From: Vibrio nigripulchritudo ATCC 27043
GTDB lineage: Bacteria; Pseudomonadota; Gammaproteobacteria; Enterobacterales; Vibrionaceae
Assembly (NCBI RefSeq): GCF_000222685.1
Contig: NZ_AFWJ01000267.1
Location: forward strand, 1-64,000
Direction of reading: 5' to 3'
Length of the DNA: 64,000 bases
Shown here: in pieces, positions 17,537-26,791 of the stretch
Position numbering within the stretch: position 1 is the stretch's first letter
Layout of the letters: each line of letters opens with the position of its first letter
Position numbers and translations under genes: made by a program
Notes under the pieces: generated by a model
Databases searched by the model: none
What the model was told of the DNA's origin: nothing
What the model saw: the letters and a program-made list of their open reading frames with translations, nothing else

Positions 17537-18715
17537 CTAGGCTGAACGATAGACAGGGCTAGTAAGCAGAGTCGCGATAAGATCGGATTGAGAATGACTG
17601 CCCGTTTTCACAAACACCGATTTGATATGGTCTTTAATCGTATGCGCGGACCTCTCAAGTATGGTGGCAATTTCGTTGCGATTAAAACCGCTGACGATCA
17701 ATTCGCAGATCGTGGTCTCTGTATCCGTAAGCCCAAAAATCGCTTTTAAAAACTCAGGATTCACATGAATTGGGTGCTGACGGTCATAAAGATAGACAAT
17801 CGCACCAATCTCATAGCCTTTGAGCAACTGCTGTTCGTCATGAGCAAGCGAATGATTAATGCCAATCGGAACTAGAAGAATCGTTATAGGTGATTGCTTA
17901 TTGGTTAGATGGGTGACGCGGCACGCCTGTTTGACGTTGTCTCCCTGCTTGAGCACATTGAACAGATTCGAAATGTATTCGCGTTTTACAGAAACATCAT
18001 TAATTGAGAATCGGTTCGCGTTTACCTCCAAATCACTGTACAACTCCCCAAGCTCTATCGCTTTCTGGTTAACACAAATCAACTCTCCTTTGCTGTCATA
18101 CAACAGGGCACCGTGAGGTAATTGAGCAATAAGATGGTGCAGATTCGACGTTTCATTTCGGATATTTTTAAACTGCTGATAGAGAGTAAACGCTCTTTGA
18201 ATATGCGGAATGAGTTCATTGAATACGAGAACATCATCGCTTGAGAAAGCGGGATTCGACGTATCGCGATGGACGGTGATCATCGCTACCTGATTTTCCA
18301 ACCTACCCACAATAGCAGATGACGCATCCAAAAAATCATTGCCATCAAACCACTGCTCTACCGCCAGTTGAATCGGCGTTAATGTCGAACTTTCAGGTCG
18401 TCCAATATCACTGAGTAACGTATAAAATTGGCTAGGAGGTGCCTGATCAATGTATTTGTACAAAACATCGCCCTTCTCCAATTTATTCTCAACAAATTGA
18501 ATCAAAGCATCAGCTTTGGGCCCAGCAATCCATGCACCTTCGGTGACATTGCTAATAGTGTTTTGTATGTGGAGCACGGCATCACATAACTTAAATTCGA
18601 TGGTGAGCAGTTCTAAAAAAGGCTGAAAACCTTGCTGATGGGTAGGAGCCTGATAGAGCAAATCGATTAAGTGGCTAAAGCGAAACAAAGAATCCTTTCT
18701 TATGGTCTCCGCCAT
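17537..18715 (-). CDS. LuxR-family transcriptional regulator
   Basis: A 392-residue cytoplasmic protein. The last about 65 residues form a LuxR/GerE helix-turn-helix (FGLTDTETTICELIVSGFNR, ERSAHTIKDHIKSVFVKTG). The upstream part resembles the PAS/GAF-like sensor of orphan LuxR regulators (LIAQLPHGALLYDSKGELIC); no autoinducer-type domain was recognised. ATG 18715 follows AGGGGA and is preferred to the in-frame start at 18754. It converges on the lipoprotein gene across a shared terminator; whether it controls that gene is unknown. Confidence 0.8.
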   Translation of the reverse strand: MAETIRKDSLFRFSHLIDLLYQAPTHQQGFQPFLELLTIEFKLCDAVLHIQNTISNVTEGAWIAGPKADALIQFVENKLEKGDVLYKYIDQAPPSQFYTLLSDIGRPESSTLTPIQLAVEQWFDGNDFLDASSAIVGRLENQVAMITVHRDTSNPAFSSDDVLVFNELIPHIQRAFTLYQQFKNIRNETSNLHHLIAQLPHGALLYDSKGELICVNQKAIELGELYSDLEVNANRFSINDVSVKREYISNLFNVLKQGDNVKQACRVTHLTNKQSPITILLVPIGINHSLAHDEQQLLKGYEIGAIVYLYDRQHPIHVNPEFLKAIFGLTDTETTICELIVSGFNRNEIATILERSAHTIKDHIKSVFVKTGSHSQSDLIATLLTSPVYRSA

Positions 18716-18917
18716 ACTTATTGTTCCCCTATATTGGTATGGTAAACATTTCAATCATGTTTGAATCTCATTTACTGATAATGTACGCACTTATTTACAA
18801 TGAGCATAGTTTCATAAGTGAGATTTTCTGTATGTTGTCTTAACAATGTATAGAAATGACGGAATGAAAACTTAGCAATCAAACTAAGCCCTGCGGGAAC
18901 GAAGAAATGGCATATCG

Positions 18918-18946
18918 CCTCGCCATAAGAGACGGCGAGGTTTATT
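18918..18946 (+). terminator. Orphan rho-independent terminator-like hairpin
   Basis: Perfect 7-bp GC-rich stem CCTCGCC / GGCGAGG (18918-18924 / 18934-18940) followed on the plus strand by TTTATTT. No plus-strand gene precedes it, so it could end a small RNA transcribed from about 18780-18900, or be left over from a lost gene. Confidence 0.5.
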
Positions 18947-19064
18947 TCTGGGAGTTTCAATACTTCAAATTATCAAGTCTAGTCGTCCCCGCCGACACCA
19001 TGGTACTTATCGGAGCCTTACGCCCAAAGTTCAATAGCCTCGGCCAATTCTGAATAACTAATGC

Positions 19065-19090
19065 TGGTATAAAAATCTATTTTTATACCA
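19065..19090. repeat. Perfect 11-bp inverted repeat TGGTATAAAAA / TTTTTATACCA
   Basis: Arms 19065-19075 and 19080-19090 with a TCTA loop, symmetric and AT-rich. It may be a bidirectional terminator for alr or an operator; its function is not shown. Confidence 0.55.
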
Positions 19091-19100
19091 TTACCTGCTT

Positions 19101-19160
19101 TTGATGGGGACAATATAGGAGATCTTAGGAGCAGTTAACTTGGTTGGTTTTCCCCATCAA
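19101..19160 (-). repeat. Inverted repeat directly after the alr stop codon
   Basis: TTGATGGGGA (19101-19110) and TCCCCATCAA (19151-19160) are perfect 10-base complements separated by 40 bases; the second arm abuts the alr stop. The long spacer makes it an unusual terminator; it may instead mark the edge of inserted DNA. Confidence 0.45.
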
Positions 19161-20237
19161 TTATTTGAGGTACTCCATCTCAACGCGAGAGGTAAGCTTA
19201 GTCACCAACTCATACGCTATGGTGCCAATGTGATGTGCGACTTCTTCAGAAGGCAAGTCTTGCCCCCAAAGGATTACTTCGTCTCCGACTTTGTCTTCAC
19301 AATCCGGTCCCAAATCGACCGTTAACATGTCCATCGAAACCCGACCAGCAACGGGGACTCGTCTGCCATTCACTAGAACAGGTGTTCCAGCAGGAGCCGT
19401 TCTTGGGTAACCATCGCCATAACCAATGGCAATCACTCCGATCTTGGTGTCACGCTCACTGTGCCAGATAGCTCCGTAGCCGACTGGTTCACCTTTTTTC
19501 AGATCTCGCACTGCAATCAGGTGCGATTTTAAGGTCATGACGGGTTTAAAGCCGAGTTCTTTGGCGCTCTTGTCAGAGAAAGGAGAAACGCCATACATAA
19601 TGATACCTGGACGTACCCAATCCAGATGGCTCTCTTTCCAGGCCAATAAGCCAGAAGATGCCGCCAGTGTACGTTCACCTTTGCAACCTTCTGTCAGGGC
19701 AAGAAAGTTGTCAATTTGAGCTTGAGTAACCGGGTTCTCCAGCTCGTCTGCACACCCAAAATGGCTGATATAGCGCAATGGTTTGGCGACGTTTTCACAC
19801 GCTTTCAAGCGCTCAACAAACTCAGAATACACTTCTGGACGCACACCTAAACGATGCATTCCAGTATCGACCTTAAGCCAGACTTTTACTGGGTTTTCCA
19901 GTGTTGCCTGTTCCAGAGCTTCAAGCTGCTCCTCACAATGCACCACGGTTTGAATATTGTTGGTAACCAGAATCGGTAAATCTCTTGGGGAGTAAAAGCC
20001 TTCAAGCAACAGAACAGGCCTGACGATGCCACCTGCCCGCAGTTGTAGCGCCTCTTCAATACGTGCCACGCCAAATGCATCTGCCCCTTCTGCTGCCTGA
20101 GCAATTTCGAGCAGACCATGCCCGTAAGCATTAGCTTTCACCACAGACATGACTTTGCTTTGCGGTGCGTGCTCTTTCACCATTCTGAGGTTGTGTTTCA
20201 GTGCAGAAAGGTCGATACACGCCGACGCGGCTTTCAT
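19161..20237 (-). CDS. alr: Alanine racemase
   Basis: PLP enzyme that converts L-Ala to D-Ala for peptidoglycan. It has 358 residues. The PLP lysine is in [11 protein letters not shown] (about residue 34), and the second catalytic base Tyr region is [13 protein letters not shown], followed by [16 protein letters not shown] 20237 gives [16 protein letters not shown], which lines up with other Alr N-termini; ATG 20246 would add three residues. It starts about 20 bases after dnaB, so the two are probably cotranscribed. A decayed partial copy lies 4.1 kb away on the same strand. Confidence 0.96.
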   Translation of the reverse strand: MKAASACIDLSALKHNLRMVKEHAPQSKVMSVVKANAYGHGLLEIAQAAEGADAFGVARIEEALQLRAGGIVRPVLLLEGFYSPRDLPILVTNNIQTVVHCEEQLEALEQATLENPVKVWLKVDTGMHRLGVRPEVYSEFVERLKACENVAKPLRYISHFGCADELENPVTQAQIDNFLALTEGCKGERTLAASSGLLAWKESHLDWVRPGIIMYGVSPFSDKSAKELGFKPVMTLKSHLIAVRDLKKGEPVGYGAIWHSERDTKIGVIAIGYGDGYPRTAPAGTPVLVNGRRVPVAGRVSMDMLTVDLGPDCEDKVGDEVILWGQDLPSEEVAHHIGTIAYELVTKLTSRVEMEYLK

Positions 20238-20255
20238 ATAACTCATGTTCGGCGA

Positions 20256-21659
20256 TTACTCTTCATCAAACGCAGGACCTGCGTAGTTATCGAAACGGGA
20301 GAACTGCCCCTGGAAGGTGAGTCGAACCGAACCGATAGGACCGTTACGCTGCTTACCTATGATGATTTCTGCGATGCCTTTGAGTGAGCTGTCTGGGTTG
20401 TAAACTTCATCTCGATAAATAAACATGATCAAGTCGGCATCCTGCTCGATGGAGCCCGATTCACGAAGGTCGGAGTTTACCGGGCGTTTGTCGGCACGTT
20501 GCTCTAGGGAACGGTTAAGCTGCGACAGCGCCACCACGGGCACGTTCAGCTCTTTTGCCAATGCTTTCAAAGAACGAGATATTTCGGCGATTTCCAAAGT
20601 ACGGTTGTCCGACAGCGCTGGTACGCGCATAAGCTGAAGGTAGTCGACCATAATGAGTGACAGACCACCGTGCTCACGAGCGATACGACGAGCACGAGAA
20701 CGCACTTCGGTTGGCGTCAGACCCGAGCTGTCATCGATGTACATGTTCTTCTTCTCCATAAGAATTCCCATGGTAGAAGAAATGCGTGCCCAGTCTTCAT
20801 CGTCCAGCTGACCGGTACGGATTTTGGTTTGGTCAACGCGAGACAGGGAGGCCAGCATACGCATCATGATCTGTTCCGAGGGCATCTCAAGAGAGAAAAT
20901 CAATACAGGTTTGTCCGACACCATGGCGGCGTTTTCACACAAGTTCATGGCAAATGTGGTTTTACCCATCGAAGGACGTGCCGCCACGATAATAAGGTCA
21001 GAACCCTGAAGACCTGCTGTTTTCTTGTTGAGGTCTGAGAACCCCGTATCCACACCTGTCACACCGTTTTGCGGCGTCTTATACAGAATCTCGATACGCT
21101 CCAGAGTTTTCTCTAGGATGTTATCGACGTTTTGAGGACCTTCGTTCTCGTTAGTTCTGTCTTCTGCAATGGCGAAAACCTTACTTTCTGCCAAATCCAG
21201 AAGATCTTCCGAACTGCGACCCTGTGGGTCATAACCCGCATCCGCGATCTCGTTAGCCACACCAATCAGGCTACGTACCAATGCCCGCTCTGCCACGATA
21301 TCGGCATACGCATTGATGTTTGCAGCACTTGGTGTGTTTTTAGCCAGATCAGCGAGGTATGCAAAACCACCGACGTCGTCGAGTTGCTCTCGCTGTTCTA
21401 GGAATTCAGATAAGGTAATCAGATCAAGCGGTTTGCTTTCTTCAAGCAAGGTTCGAACACCATCAAAAATCATGCGGTGTGGACGGCTATAGAAGTCTTT
21501 TGCCACTACCCTTTCTGCTACCGAGTCCCAGCGTTCATTGTCCAATAGCAGACCACCGATCACAGACTGCTCTGCCTCAAGAGAGTGCGGCGGTACTTTG
21601 ATAGCGTCTACCTGGCTATCCACTGGCTTCTTGTTACGATTATCTCGGTTTTCTGACAT
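20256..21659 (-). CDS. dnaB: Replicative DNA helicase
   Basis: Hexameric ATP-driven helicase of the replication fork. It has 467 residues: an N-terminal DnaG-interacting domain (KVPPHSLEAEQSVIGGLLLD), a linker, and a RecA-like domain with Walker A ARPSMGKTTFAMN and Walker B LIMVDYLQLM, plus the arginine-finger region DLRESGSIEQDAD. No intein is present. ATG 21659 gives MSENRDNRNKKPVDSQ, which matches the Vibrio DnaB start; ATG 21692 would add 11 residues. alr follows in the same direction. Confidence 0.97.
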   Translation of the reverse strand: MSENRDNRNKKPVDSQVDAIKVPPHSLEAEQSVIGGLLLDNERWDSVAERVVAKDFYSRPHRMIFDGVRTLLEESKPLDLITLSEFLEQREQLDDVGGFAYLADLAKNTPSAANINAYADIVAERALVRSLIGVANEIADAGYDPQGRSSEDLLDLAESKVFAIAEDRTNENEGPQNVDNILEKTLERIEILYKTPQNGVTGVDTGFSDLNKKTAGLQGSDLIIVAARPSMGKTTFAMNLCENAAMVSDKPVLIFSLEMPSEQIMMRMLASLSRVDQTKIRTGQLDDEDWARISSTMGILMEKKNMYIDDSSGLTPTEVRSRARRIAREHGGLSLIMVDYLQLMRVPALSDNRTLEIAEISRSLKALAKELNVPVVALSQLNRSLEQRADKRPVNSDLRESGSIEQDADLIMFIYRDEVYNPDSSLKGIAEIIIGKQRNGPIGSVRLTFQGQFSRFDNYAGPAFDEE

Positions 21660-21829
21660 GGGTGTTCTCAACAGCTTATCTTGACCGTTCATTATAGCTA
21701 AGTTCTATCTGCAGGCTACTTCAAGATGCGCAGCACCGTTAAGAAAATCAGAAATTAACAGTGACCTGACCCATAACCAAAAGGCTATGAATACAATTCC
21801 GTATCAAAAGAATCTGTAAGGGGTATTGG

Positions 21830-22588
21830 GTGTCGAAAAATTTGCTCGCGTTGAGCCTGGTGGTGGTCAGTGCCAGTCTGTATGCAGAGGAAAACTCAGA
21901 CACGGATACGTCGAGCCCCTCCCCTCTGAAAACCGAGGTGGAATTTGGCTATCAGGCACACAGCGGCAACTCTGATTCAGAATCCTTAAATAGCCGCCTT
22001 GAGGGGGTTTATACAGAAGGTCGTCACCGGCATTCCGGTGAATGGAAGTTTTACAAGCTCAATAAGAATGGAAAGGAAGACAAACGTCAGTCCACCTACC
22101 AATTGCAAAGCGATTACAAGCTCGCTCCTCGCACTTACCTTTACGCTAACTTCAAAGGCATCGATTCCAAATACAGTGCTTATTTCAAAGATTACACTTG
22201 GTCGAGCGGGTTGGGTTATCAGTTTTCTTATACTGACGATTTGAAGCTTTCGATGGAATTAGGTCCGGGCTATCGTCACCAAAAGCCGAATCTGGATGAG
22301 TTGGACGACGACGATTTGATCTTTCCTCATAACGTGGATGAGTTCATTTTTCGTGGTCTGTTCAAGGGGGATTGGAAGATGCTTCCTTCACTCTCTTTAA
22401 GTGCGGAAATTTCAATAGTCAGTGGTCAATCTAATACGCGATTCGACAATGAAGTGAGTATTACCAACACTATTACGGAGAACATCGCGCTGAAGCTGAC
22501 TCACTCTCGCCAGTATCTGGATCGCGTCCCGAATAACTTGAGTAACACGGATACGGTTGTCTCAGCCAACTTGTTGGTAAAGTTTTAG
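21830..22588 (+). CDS. DUF481 (YdiY-like) outer-membrane protein
   Basis: A 252-residue protein with a signal peptide (LLALSLVVVSASLYAEE) and a beta-rich body opening with LKTEVEFGYQAHSGNSDSES, the typical first strand of DUF481 proteins. It continues through YKLAPRTYLYANFKG and LGPGYRH. The last residues (NLLVKF) form a barrel-closing strand ending in Phe. The start is a GTG preceded by AAGGGG. It lies alone between dnaB and rplI. In other bacteria such proteins are acid- or salt-stress outer-membrane proteins; the role here is unknown. Confidence 0.85.
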   Translation: MSKNLLALSLVVVSASLYAEENSDTDTSSPSPLKTEVEFGYQAHSGNSDSESLNSRLEGVYTEGRHRHSGEWKFYKLNKNGKEDKRQSTYQLQSDYKLAPRTYLYANFKGIDSKYSAYFKDYTWSSGLGYQFSYTDDLKLSMELGPGYRHQKPNLDELDDDDLIFPHNVDEFIFRGLFKGDWKMLPSLSLSAEISIVSGQSNTRFDNEVSITNTITENIALKLTHSRQYLDRVPNNLSNTDTVVSANLLVKF

Positions 22589-22616
22589 TTCCCTCTTCCC
22601 TCTTACAGGTATAAAA

Positions 22617-22639
22617 AAAGCTGGCATAAAGCCAGCTTT
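22617..22639. terminator. Bidirectional terminator between the DUF481 gene and rplI
   Basis: Perfect stem AAAGCTGGC / GCCAGCTTT with an ATAAA loop. On the minus strand, after rplI, it is followed by a T-run (A-run at 22613-22619 on the plus strand). Confidence 0.85.
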
Positions 22640-22660
22640 CTCAAATCGCTTGGTACTGAA

Positions 22661-23113
22661 TTACTCAGCAGCAACAACTTGTAGGTCAACTTTAGCAAAT
22701 ACTTCAGAGTGAAGTTGGATGCTAATTTCGAACTCACCAGTGTTACGTAGAGCACCTTCAGGTAGGCGAACTTCGCTCTTAGCAACTTCAACACCTGCCG
22801 CTGTGATAGCGTCAGCGATGTCGCGAGTACCGATAGAACCGAACAGTTTACCTTCGTCACCAGCTTTAGATGCGATAACAACAGCTTCAAGAGCGTTTAC
22901 TTTCTCAGCACGAGCTTCAGCAGCAGACAGTTGCTCAGCAACTTTTGCTTCTAGTTCAGCACGACGAGCTTCGAACATTTCAACGTTAGCTTTAGTAGCC
23001 ATTACTGCCTTATTCTGAGGGATAAGGAAGTTACGAGCGTAACCAGATTTAACGTTAACAGTATCGCCAAGACCACCTAGGTTACCGATTTTATCAAGTA
23101 GAATAACTTGCAT
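22661..23113 (-). CDS. rplI: 50S ribosomal protein L9
   Basis: 150 residues starting [17 protein letters not shown], with the L9 signature [20 protein letters not shown], a long connecting helix and a C-terminal rRNA-binding domain ([15 protein letters not shown]). It is the last gene of the rpsF-priB-rpsR-rplI operon. Confidence 0.98.
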   Translation of the reverse strand: MQVILLDKIGNLGGLGDTVNVKSGYARNFLIPQNKAVMATKANVEMFEARRAELEAKVAEQLSAAEARAEKVNALEAVVIASKAGDEGKLFGSIGTRDIADAITAAGVEVAKSEVRLPEGALRNTGEFEISIQLHSEVFAKVDLQVVAAE

Positions 23114-23145
23114 TGTTTAATCCTCTTTCTTAATAAAACGACCGA

Positions 23146-23376
<231 letters not shown>

Positions 23377-23389
23377 CTATCTCCTGATC

Positions 23390-23692
23390 TTAAATATGTA
23401 TGATGTTGTCGGCATGTAACACTAATTTCCCGTTGCCATTTCGGCTGGTTTGATAAGCAACAAAACCGCTTACCTTAATGTGACTGCCTATAACGAGTTC
23501 TTGAGTTAATTCTTTTGACTTTTGCCCGCTGATGACGACCGGCATACGACAATACACTTGTCTCGGAAGGTCAGCTTCTAACACTGTGGAGCGATGTTCC
23601 AGCCAAAATCGGCAATGAGGAACGCCCGCAGGGCTTTGGCTTCGAATTGGTGCTTTCGCGACAGTGCCACTCAGCTCCATTCGATTGGTCAT
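23390..23692 (-). CDS. priB: Primosomal replication protein N (PriB)
   Basis: 100 residues forming a single OB-fold; begins MTNRMELSGTVAKAPIRSQS and contains HCRFWLEHRSTV and KVSGFVAYQTSR. It binds single-stranded DNA and helps PriA restart stalled forks. Its place between rpsF and rpsR is the classic proteobacterial arrangement. Confidence 0.96.
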   Translation of the reverse strand: MTNRMELSGTVAKAPIRSQSPAGVPHCRFWLEHRSTVLEADLPRQVYCRMPVVISGQKSKELTQELVIGSHIKVSGFVAYQTSRNGNGKLVLHADNIIHI

Positions 23693-23700
23693 TGAATGAA

Positions 23701-24108
23701 TTACTCAGCAGCTGCTTCTGGTTTAGCTTCTGTACGCTCAGAACGCTCTGCACGCTCTTCACGACGAGGAGCACGCTCAGCACGCTCTTCTTTCTGCTTA
23801 AGCATGATAGATTGCTCAGTTACAGCAGCTTTAGTGCGCATGATCATGTTACGTAGAACTGCATCGTTGAAACGGAAAGCAGTTTCTAGCTCGTCGATCA
23901 CTTCTTGACCAGCTTCAACGTTCATTAGAACGTAGTGAGCTTTGTGAAGCTTGTTGATTGGGTAAGCCATTTGACGACGACCCCAGTCTTCTAGACGGTG
24001 GATAGTACCGCCAGCTTCAGTGATTGAACCAGTGTAACGCTCGATCATGCCAGCAACTTGCTCGCTTTGATCAGGGTGCACCATGAATACGATTTCGTAA
24101 TGACGCAT
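23701..24108 (-). CDS. rpsF: 30S ribosomal protein S6
   Basis: 135 residues: the S6 ferredoxin-like fold ([38 protein letters not shown]) followed by a highly charged Glu/Arg-rich tail ([15 protein letters not shown]) of about 35 residues. In E. coli the end of S6 is the target of RimK glutamate addition. First gene of the rpsF-priB-rpsR-rplI operon, with AAGGAGC before its ATG. Confidence 0.98.
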   Translation of the reverse strand: MRHYEIVFMVHPDQSEQVAGMIERYTGSITEAGGTIHRLEDWGRRQMAYPINKLHKAHYVLMNVEAGQEVIDELETAFRFNDAVLRNMIMRTKAAVTEQSIMLKQKEERAERAPRREERAERSERTEAKPEAAAE

Positions 24109-24132
24109 TGGTTGCTCCTTACGGATTATTCA

Positions 24133-24191
24133 GCTTCCACAAATGGCTCGGTCGTCCAGAGGAAGCAAGGAACTAAAGAAAATTGACCGAG
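24133..24191 (-). promoter_or_regulatory. Structured rpsF leader, probable S6:S18 autoregulatory RNA
   Basis: The 5' leader contains two crossing complementarities: CTCGGTC (24147-24153) with GACCGAG (24185-24191), and GCTTCC (24133-24138) with GGAAGC (24161-24166). Many bacteria have a leader motif here by which the S6:S18 complex represses its own operon. The exact published consensus was not checked. Confidence 0.45.
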
Positions 24192-24335
24192 AATTAAGGA
24201 CGGCAAATAGTATAGAAAAACACCGCTAAGAGCAAGGAGTATTTGAAGGTCTAAAATAGATATTTTCGAAGACAAAAGTAAGGCACCGACAGAGACTGAC
24301 GATGCCTTGTAAAGGCTATAAGTAACAACGCTATG

Positions 24336-25127
24336 TTAGCTGTCTGTACTTTCGAAAATCTTGTCTGCTGATGCCGCAACAAATCCAGGATAAAGCTCGC
24401 CATTTGCCATTGGGTAACGCTTGGCAAATTCATAAAAGCCACCAGGAACGACTTCTGTGCCTTCAACAAAAGTAACAGGGACTTTGTCCGCCATGGTCGA
24501 AGACTGCTCTAGCAGCACATCTGGTGAGCCTTTCACTTCCCCACCAAATTCATTGATGGTGAAGCCCGAGTTGCGAAGGTGATCGTTCACCCCTTTCACT
24601 TCTTCAAAAGCATTCAGTTGGTTGACGCTAACGGTAAAGTGGTTAGCACCGTAACCGTGTGCCGCCAGCCAGGATGCGTATTCGCTTTCTTTAGCCAGCT
24701 CTTTATAGTCGATGTGGCTGATGTCCCACAGCCGACCACCGTACAGAAATTCGCTGCCTGTTAGCTTGGAACTGTCGACCTGTTTAACCAGGCTATTGAC
24801 AATATCCTGAACGGTTTGAGAACACTTGTGAACTTCCAGTTCACTGATGAACACTTTTGGCTGTTTAGGATCCGGATGCTCAAAGTGTTTGGCCACCAGC
24901 TTCTTCGATTCAAAAACATAGTCACCGGCAGGTTTGTAACCGATCTCTAGCAAAGGTTTGGCTAGCGTTTCAATCCCTAATGGCTCGACACCAAAGGTGC
25001 GCAGTGCGATGTGATCGTTAATGAGTGGCTCGTCTTCTTGCAGTAACTCATGCACTTTGTGTGCAGAGGGGCAAAGACGAGTGATGTAGTCATTCCAAAG
25101 TGAAGCAAACAAATTGTCTGGCGACAT
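24336..25127 (-). CDS. DUF1338 family (2-oxoadipate dioxygenase/decarboxylase-like) protein
   Basis: A 263-residue cytoplasmic protein; INDHIALRTFGVEPLGIETL and HFTVSVNQLNAF are typical of DUF1338. The family includes HglS/YdcJ-type Fe(II) enzymes that convert 2-oxoadipate to 2-hydroxyglutarate. It lies 173 bases downstream of astD on the same strand, and I recall the same order in other vibrios. This suggests a role in amino-acid catabolism, but the substrate here is not established. About 230 bases before rpsF contain only regulatory sequence. Confidence 0.85.
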   Translation of the reverse strand: MSPDNLFASLWNDYITRLCPSAHKVHELLQEDEPLINDHIALRTFGVEPLGIETLAKPLLEIGYKPAGDYVFESKKLVAKHFEHPDPKQPKVFISELEVHKCSQTVQDIVNSLVKQVDSSKLTGSEFLYGGRLWDISHIDYKELAKESEYASWLAAHGYGANHFTVSVNQLNAFEEVKGVNDHLRNSGFTINEFGGEVKGSPDVLLEQSSTMADKVPVTFVEGTEVVPGGFYEFAKRYPMANGELYPGFVAASADKIFESTDS

Positions 25128-25300
25128 AACGCCTCCTTGTTAAATCTACCAAGACAGGTAGGGGTTATTGGCAGTCACCTCAACCCGAGGTGACTTCAGC
25201 CTGTGACAGAGTTCTGGTTGGCTTCCAGTTATTATTATTTTGGCTCGAATTGTTAGGGGTTAATTACCTATGCGGATAGCCCCGATATTATTTTTGTTTA

Positions 25301-26764
25301 CTATTTTAGCTCGACACCCGGGCTGAGCGTGGCTGGCAATACTGTCTCTTGCCCTTCCATTGATGCCATTGGGTACGCACAGTAATCTGCGGCGTAGTAG
25401 GCGCTTGGGCGTAAGTTGCCAGAGGCTCCCGGTCCGCCAAATGGGGCATCACCACTTGCGCCCGTTAGCTGACGGTTGCGATTTACAATGCCCGCTCGGA
25501 TATGTTCGACAAAGTAGTCCCAGTCGCTATCCAGAGTAGAAACCAAACCAGCAGACAGACCAAATCGGGTGTCGTTTGCCATGTCCACTGCAGATTCCAG
25601 ACCTTCATAACGAATCACCTGAAGCAGGGGACCAAAGTATTCTTCGTCTGGCAGGTTTTCAATCTCTGTGACATCAATGATGCCCGGTGTGACAAACGCT
25701 TCTCCTTTTGATGCTGCCTCAATCAGGCTCACACCGCCCAAACCTTGTAGGTTGGTTTGCGCTTCGAGAATACCGCTCGCAGCCTGAATGGAAATTTGAG
25801 GTCCCATGAAAGGAGCGGGATCTGCAAATGGCTCATCGACGCGGATATTTGCAGTAGAAGCCACCAGCTTGTCGATCAGAGCATCGCCCTTTTCGCCGAC
25901 AGGCACGTACAGACGACGAGCACAAGTACAGCGTTGGCCCGCACTGATAAATGCAGATTGAATGATGGTATAAACCGTCGCGTCCACATCACCGTAATGA
26001 TCTGCGATGACCATTGGGTTATTGCCGCCCATTTCAAGCGCCAGCATCTTATCTGGCTGACCAGCAAACTGGCGATGCAGAACATGACCTGTATTGGCGC
26101 TACCAGTGAACAGAACACCATCGATTTTTCTGGCATTCGCCAGCGCAATCCCTGTTTCTTTCGCACCTTGTACTAGGTTAATCACACCATCAGGCAAGCC
26201 TGCCTGTTGCCATAGCTTTATCGCGAATTCACCAGTCCAAGGCGTTTGCTCTGAAGGTTTGAATACCACGGTGTTGCCTGCCAATAAAGCTGGAACAATG
26301 TGACCATTAGGCAAGTGACCCGGGAAGTTGTAAGGACCAAATACTGCCATCACGCCGAGTGGGCGGTGGCGAAGTACAATTTGGTTGCCTGCGGCTTCTC
26401 GCTGCGCCTCGCCAGTGCGATCGTGGTATGCGCGAATTGAGATGGCAATTTTTCCTGCCATTGCGCCCGCTTCTGTACGAGTTTCCCAGATGGGTTTACC
26501 CGTTTCTTTGGCAATGATGGTCGCGATTTCTTCGCTGTTCTCTTTAACCAGCTCGGCGAACTTTAAGACAACGGCTTCACGCTCAACGAATGGTAGTTTC
26601 TTCCATTGCAAAAACGCGGTGCGTGCGGCATCAACTGCCGATTCCACCTGATCTTCCGTCGCGCCTTTACCTTCCCAAATCGTCTCGCCATTGTATGGAC
26701 TGGTTGAAGCCAGTGCTTCGCCTGCGCCTTCTACCCAAGACCCGTTTATCCAGTGCGTGCTCAT
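25301..26764 (-). CDS. astD: N-succinylglutamate 5-semialdehyde dehydrogenase
   Basis: Fourth step of the arginine succinyltransferase pathway (NAD-dependent oxidation to succinylglutamate). 487 residues of the aldehyde-dehydrogenase fold: [15 protein letters not shown], catalytic Glu in [13 protein letters not shown], and catalytic Cys in [14 protein letters not shown]. It ends with GVELK. Preceded by astA (28 bases) and astC, in the order astC-astA-astD. Confidence 0.95.
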   Translation of the reverse strand: MSTHWINGSWVEGAGEALASTSPYNGETIWEGKGATEDQVESAVDAARTAFLQWKKLPFVEREAVVLKFAELVKENSEEIATIIAKETGKPIWETRTEAGAMAGKIAISIRAYHDRTGEAQREAAGNQIVLRHRPLGVMAVFGPYNFPGHLPNGHIVPALLAGNTVVFKPSEQTPWTGEFAIKLWQQAGLPDGVINLVQGAKETGIALANARKIDGVLFTGSANTGHVLHRQFAGQPDKMLALEMGGNNPMVIADHYGDVDATVYTIIQSAFISAGQRCTCARRLYVPVGEKGDALIDKLVASTANIRVDEPFADPAPFMGPQISIQAASGILEAQTNLQGLGGVSLIEAASKGEAFVTPGIIDVTEIENLPDEEYFGPLLQVIRYEGLESAVDMANDTRFGLSAGLVSTLDSDWDYFVEHIRAGIVNRNRQLTGASGDAPFGGPGASGNLRPSAYYAADYCAYPMASMEGQETVLPATLSPGVELK

Positions 26765-26791
26765 ACTGCTAATCCTTCTTTCGTGTTCACG

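Larger units (their letters stand above)
18716..19160. other. Gene-free region between the LuxR-type gene and alr
   Basis: It holds a terminator-like hairpin at 18918-18946, a perfect palindrome at 19065-19090 and an inverted repeat next to the alr stop, all described separately. The LuxR promoter must lie near 18716-18780. A 62-codon minus frame at 18772-18960 runs through the hairpin and lacks coding character. No gene is supported. Confidence 0.5.
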
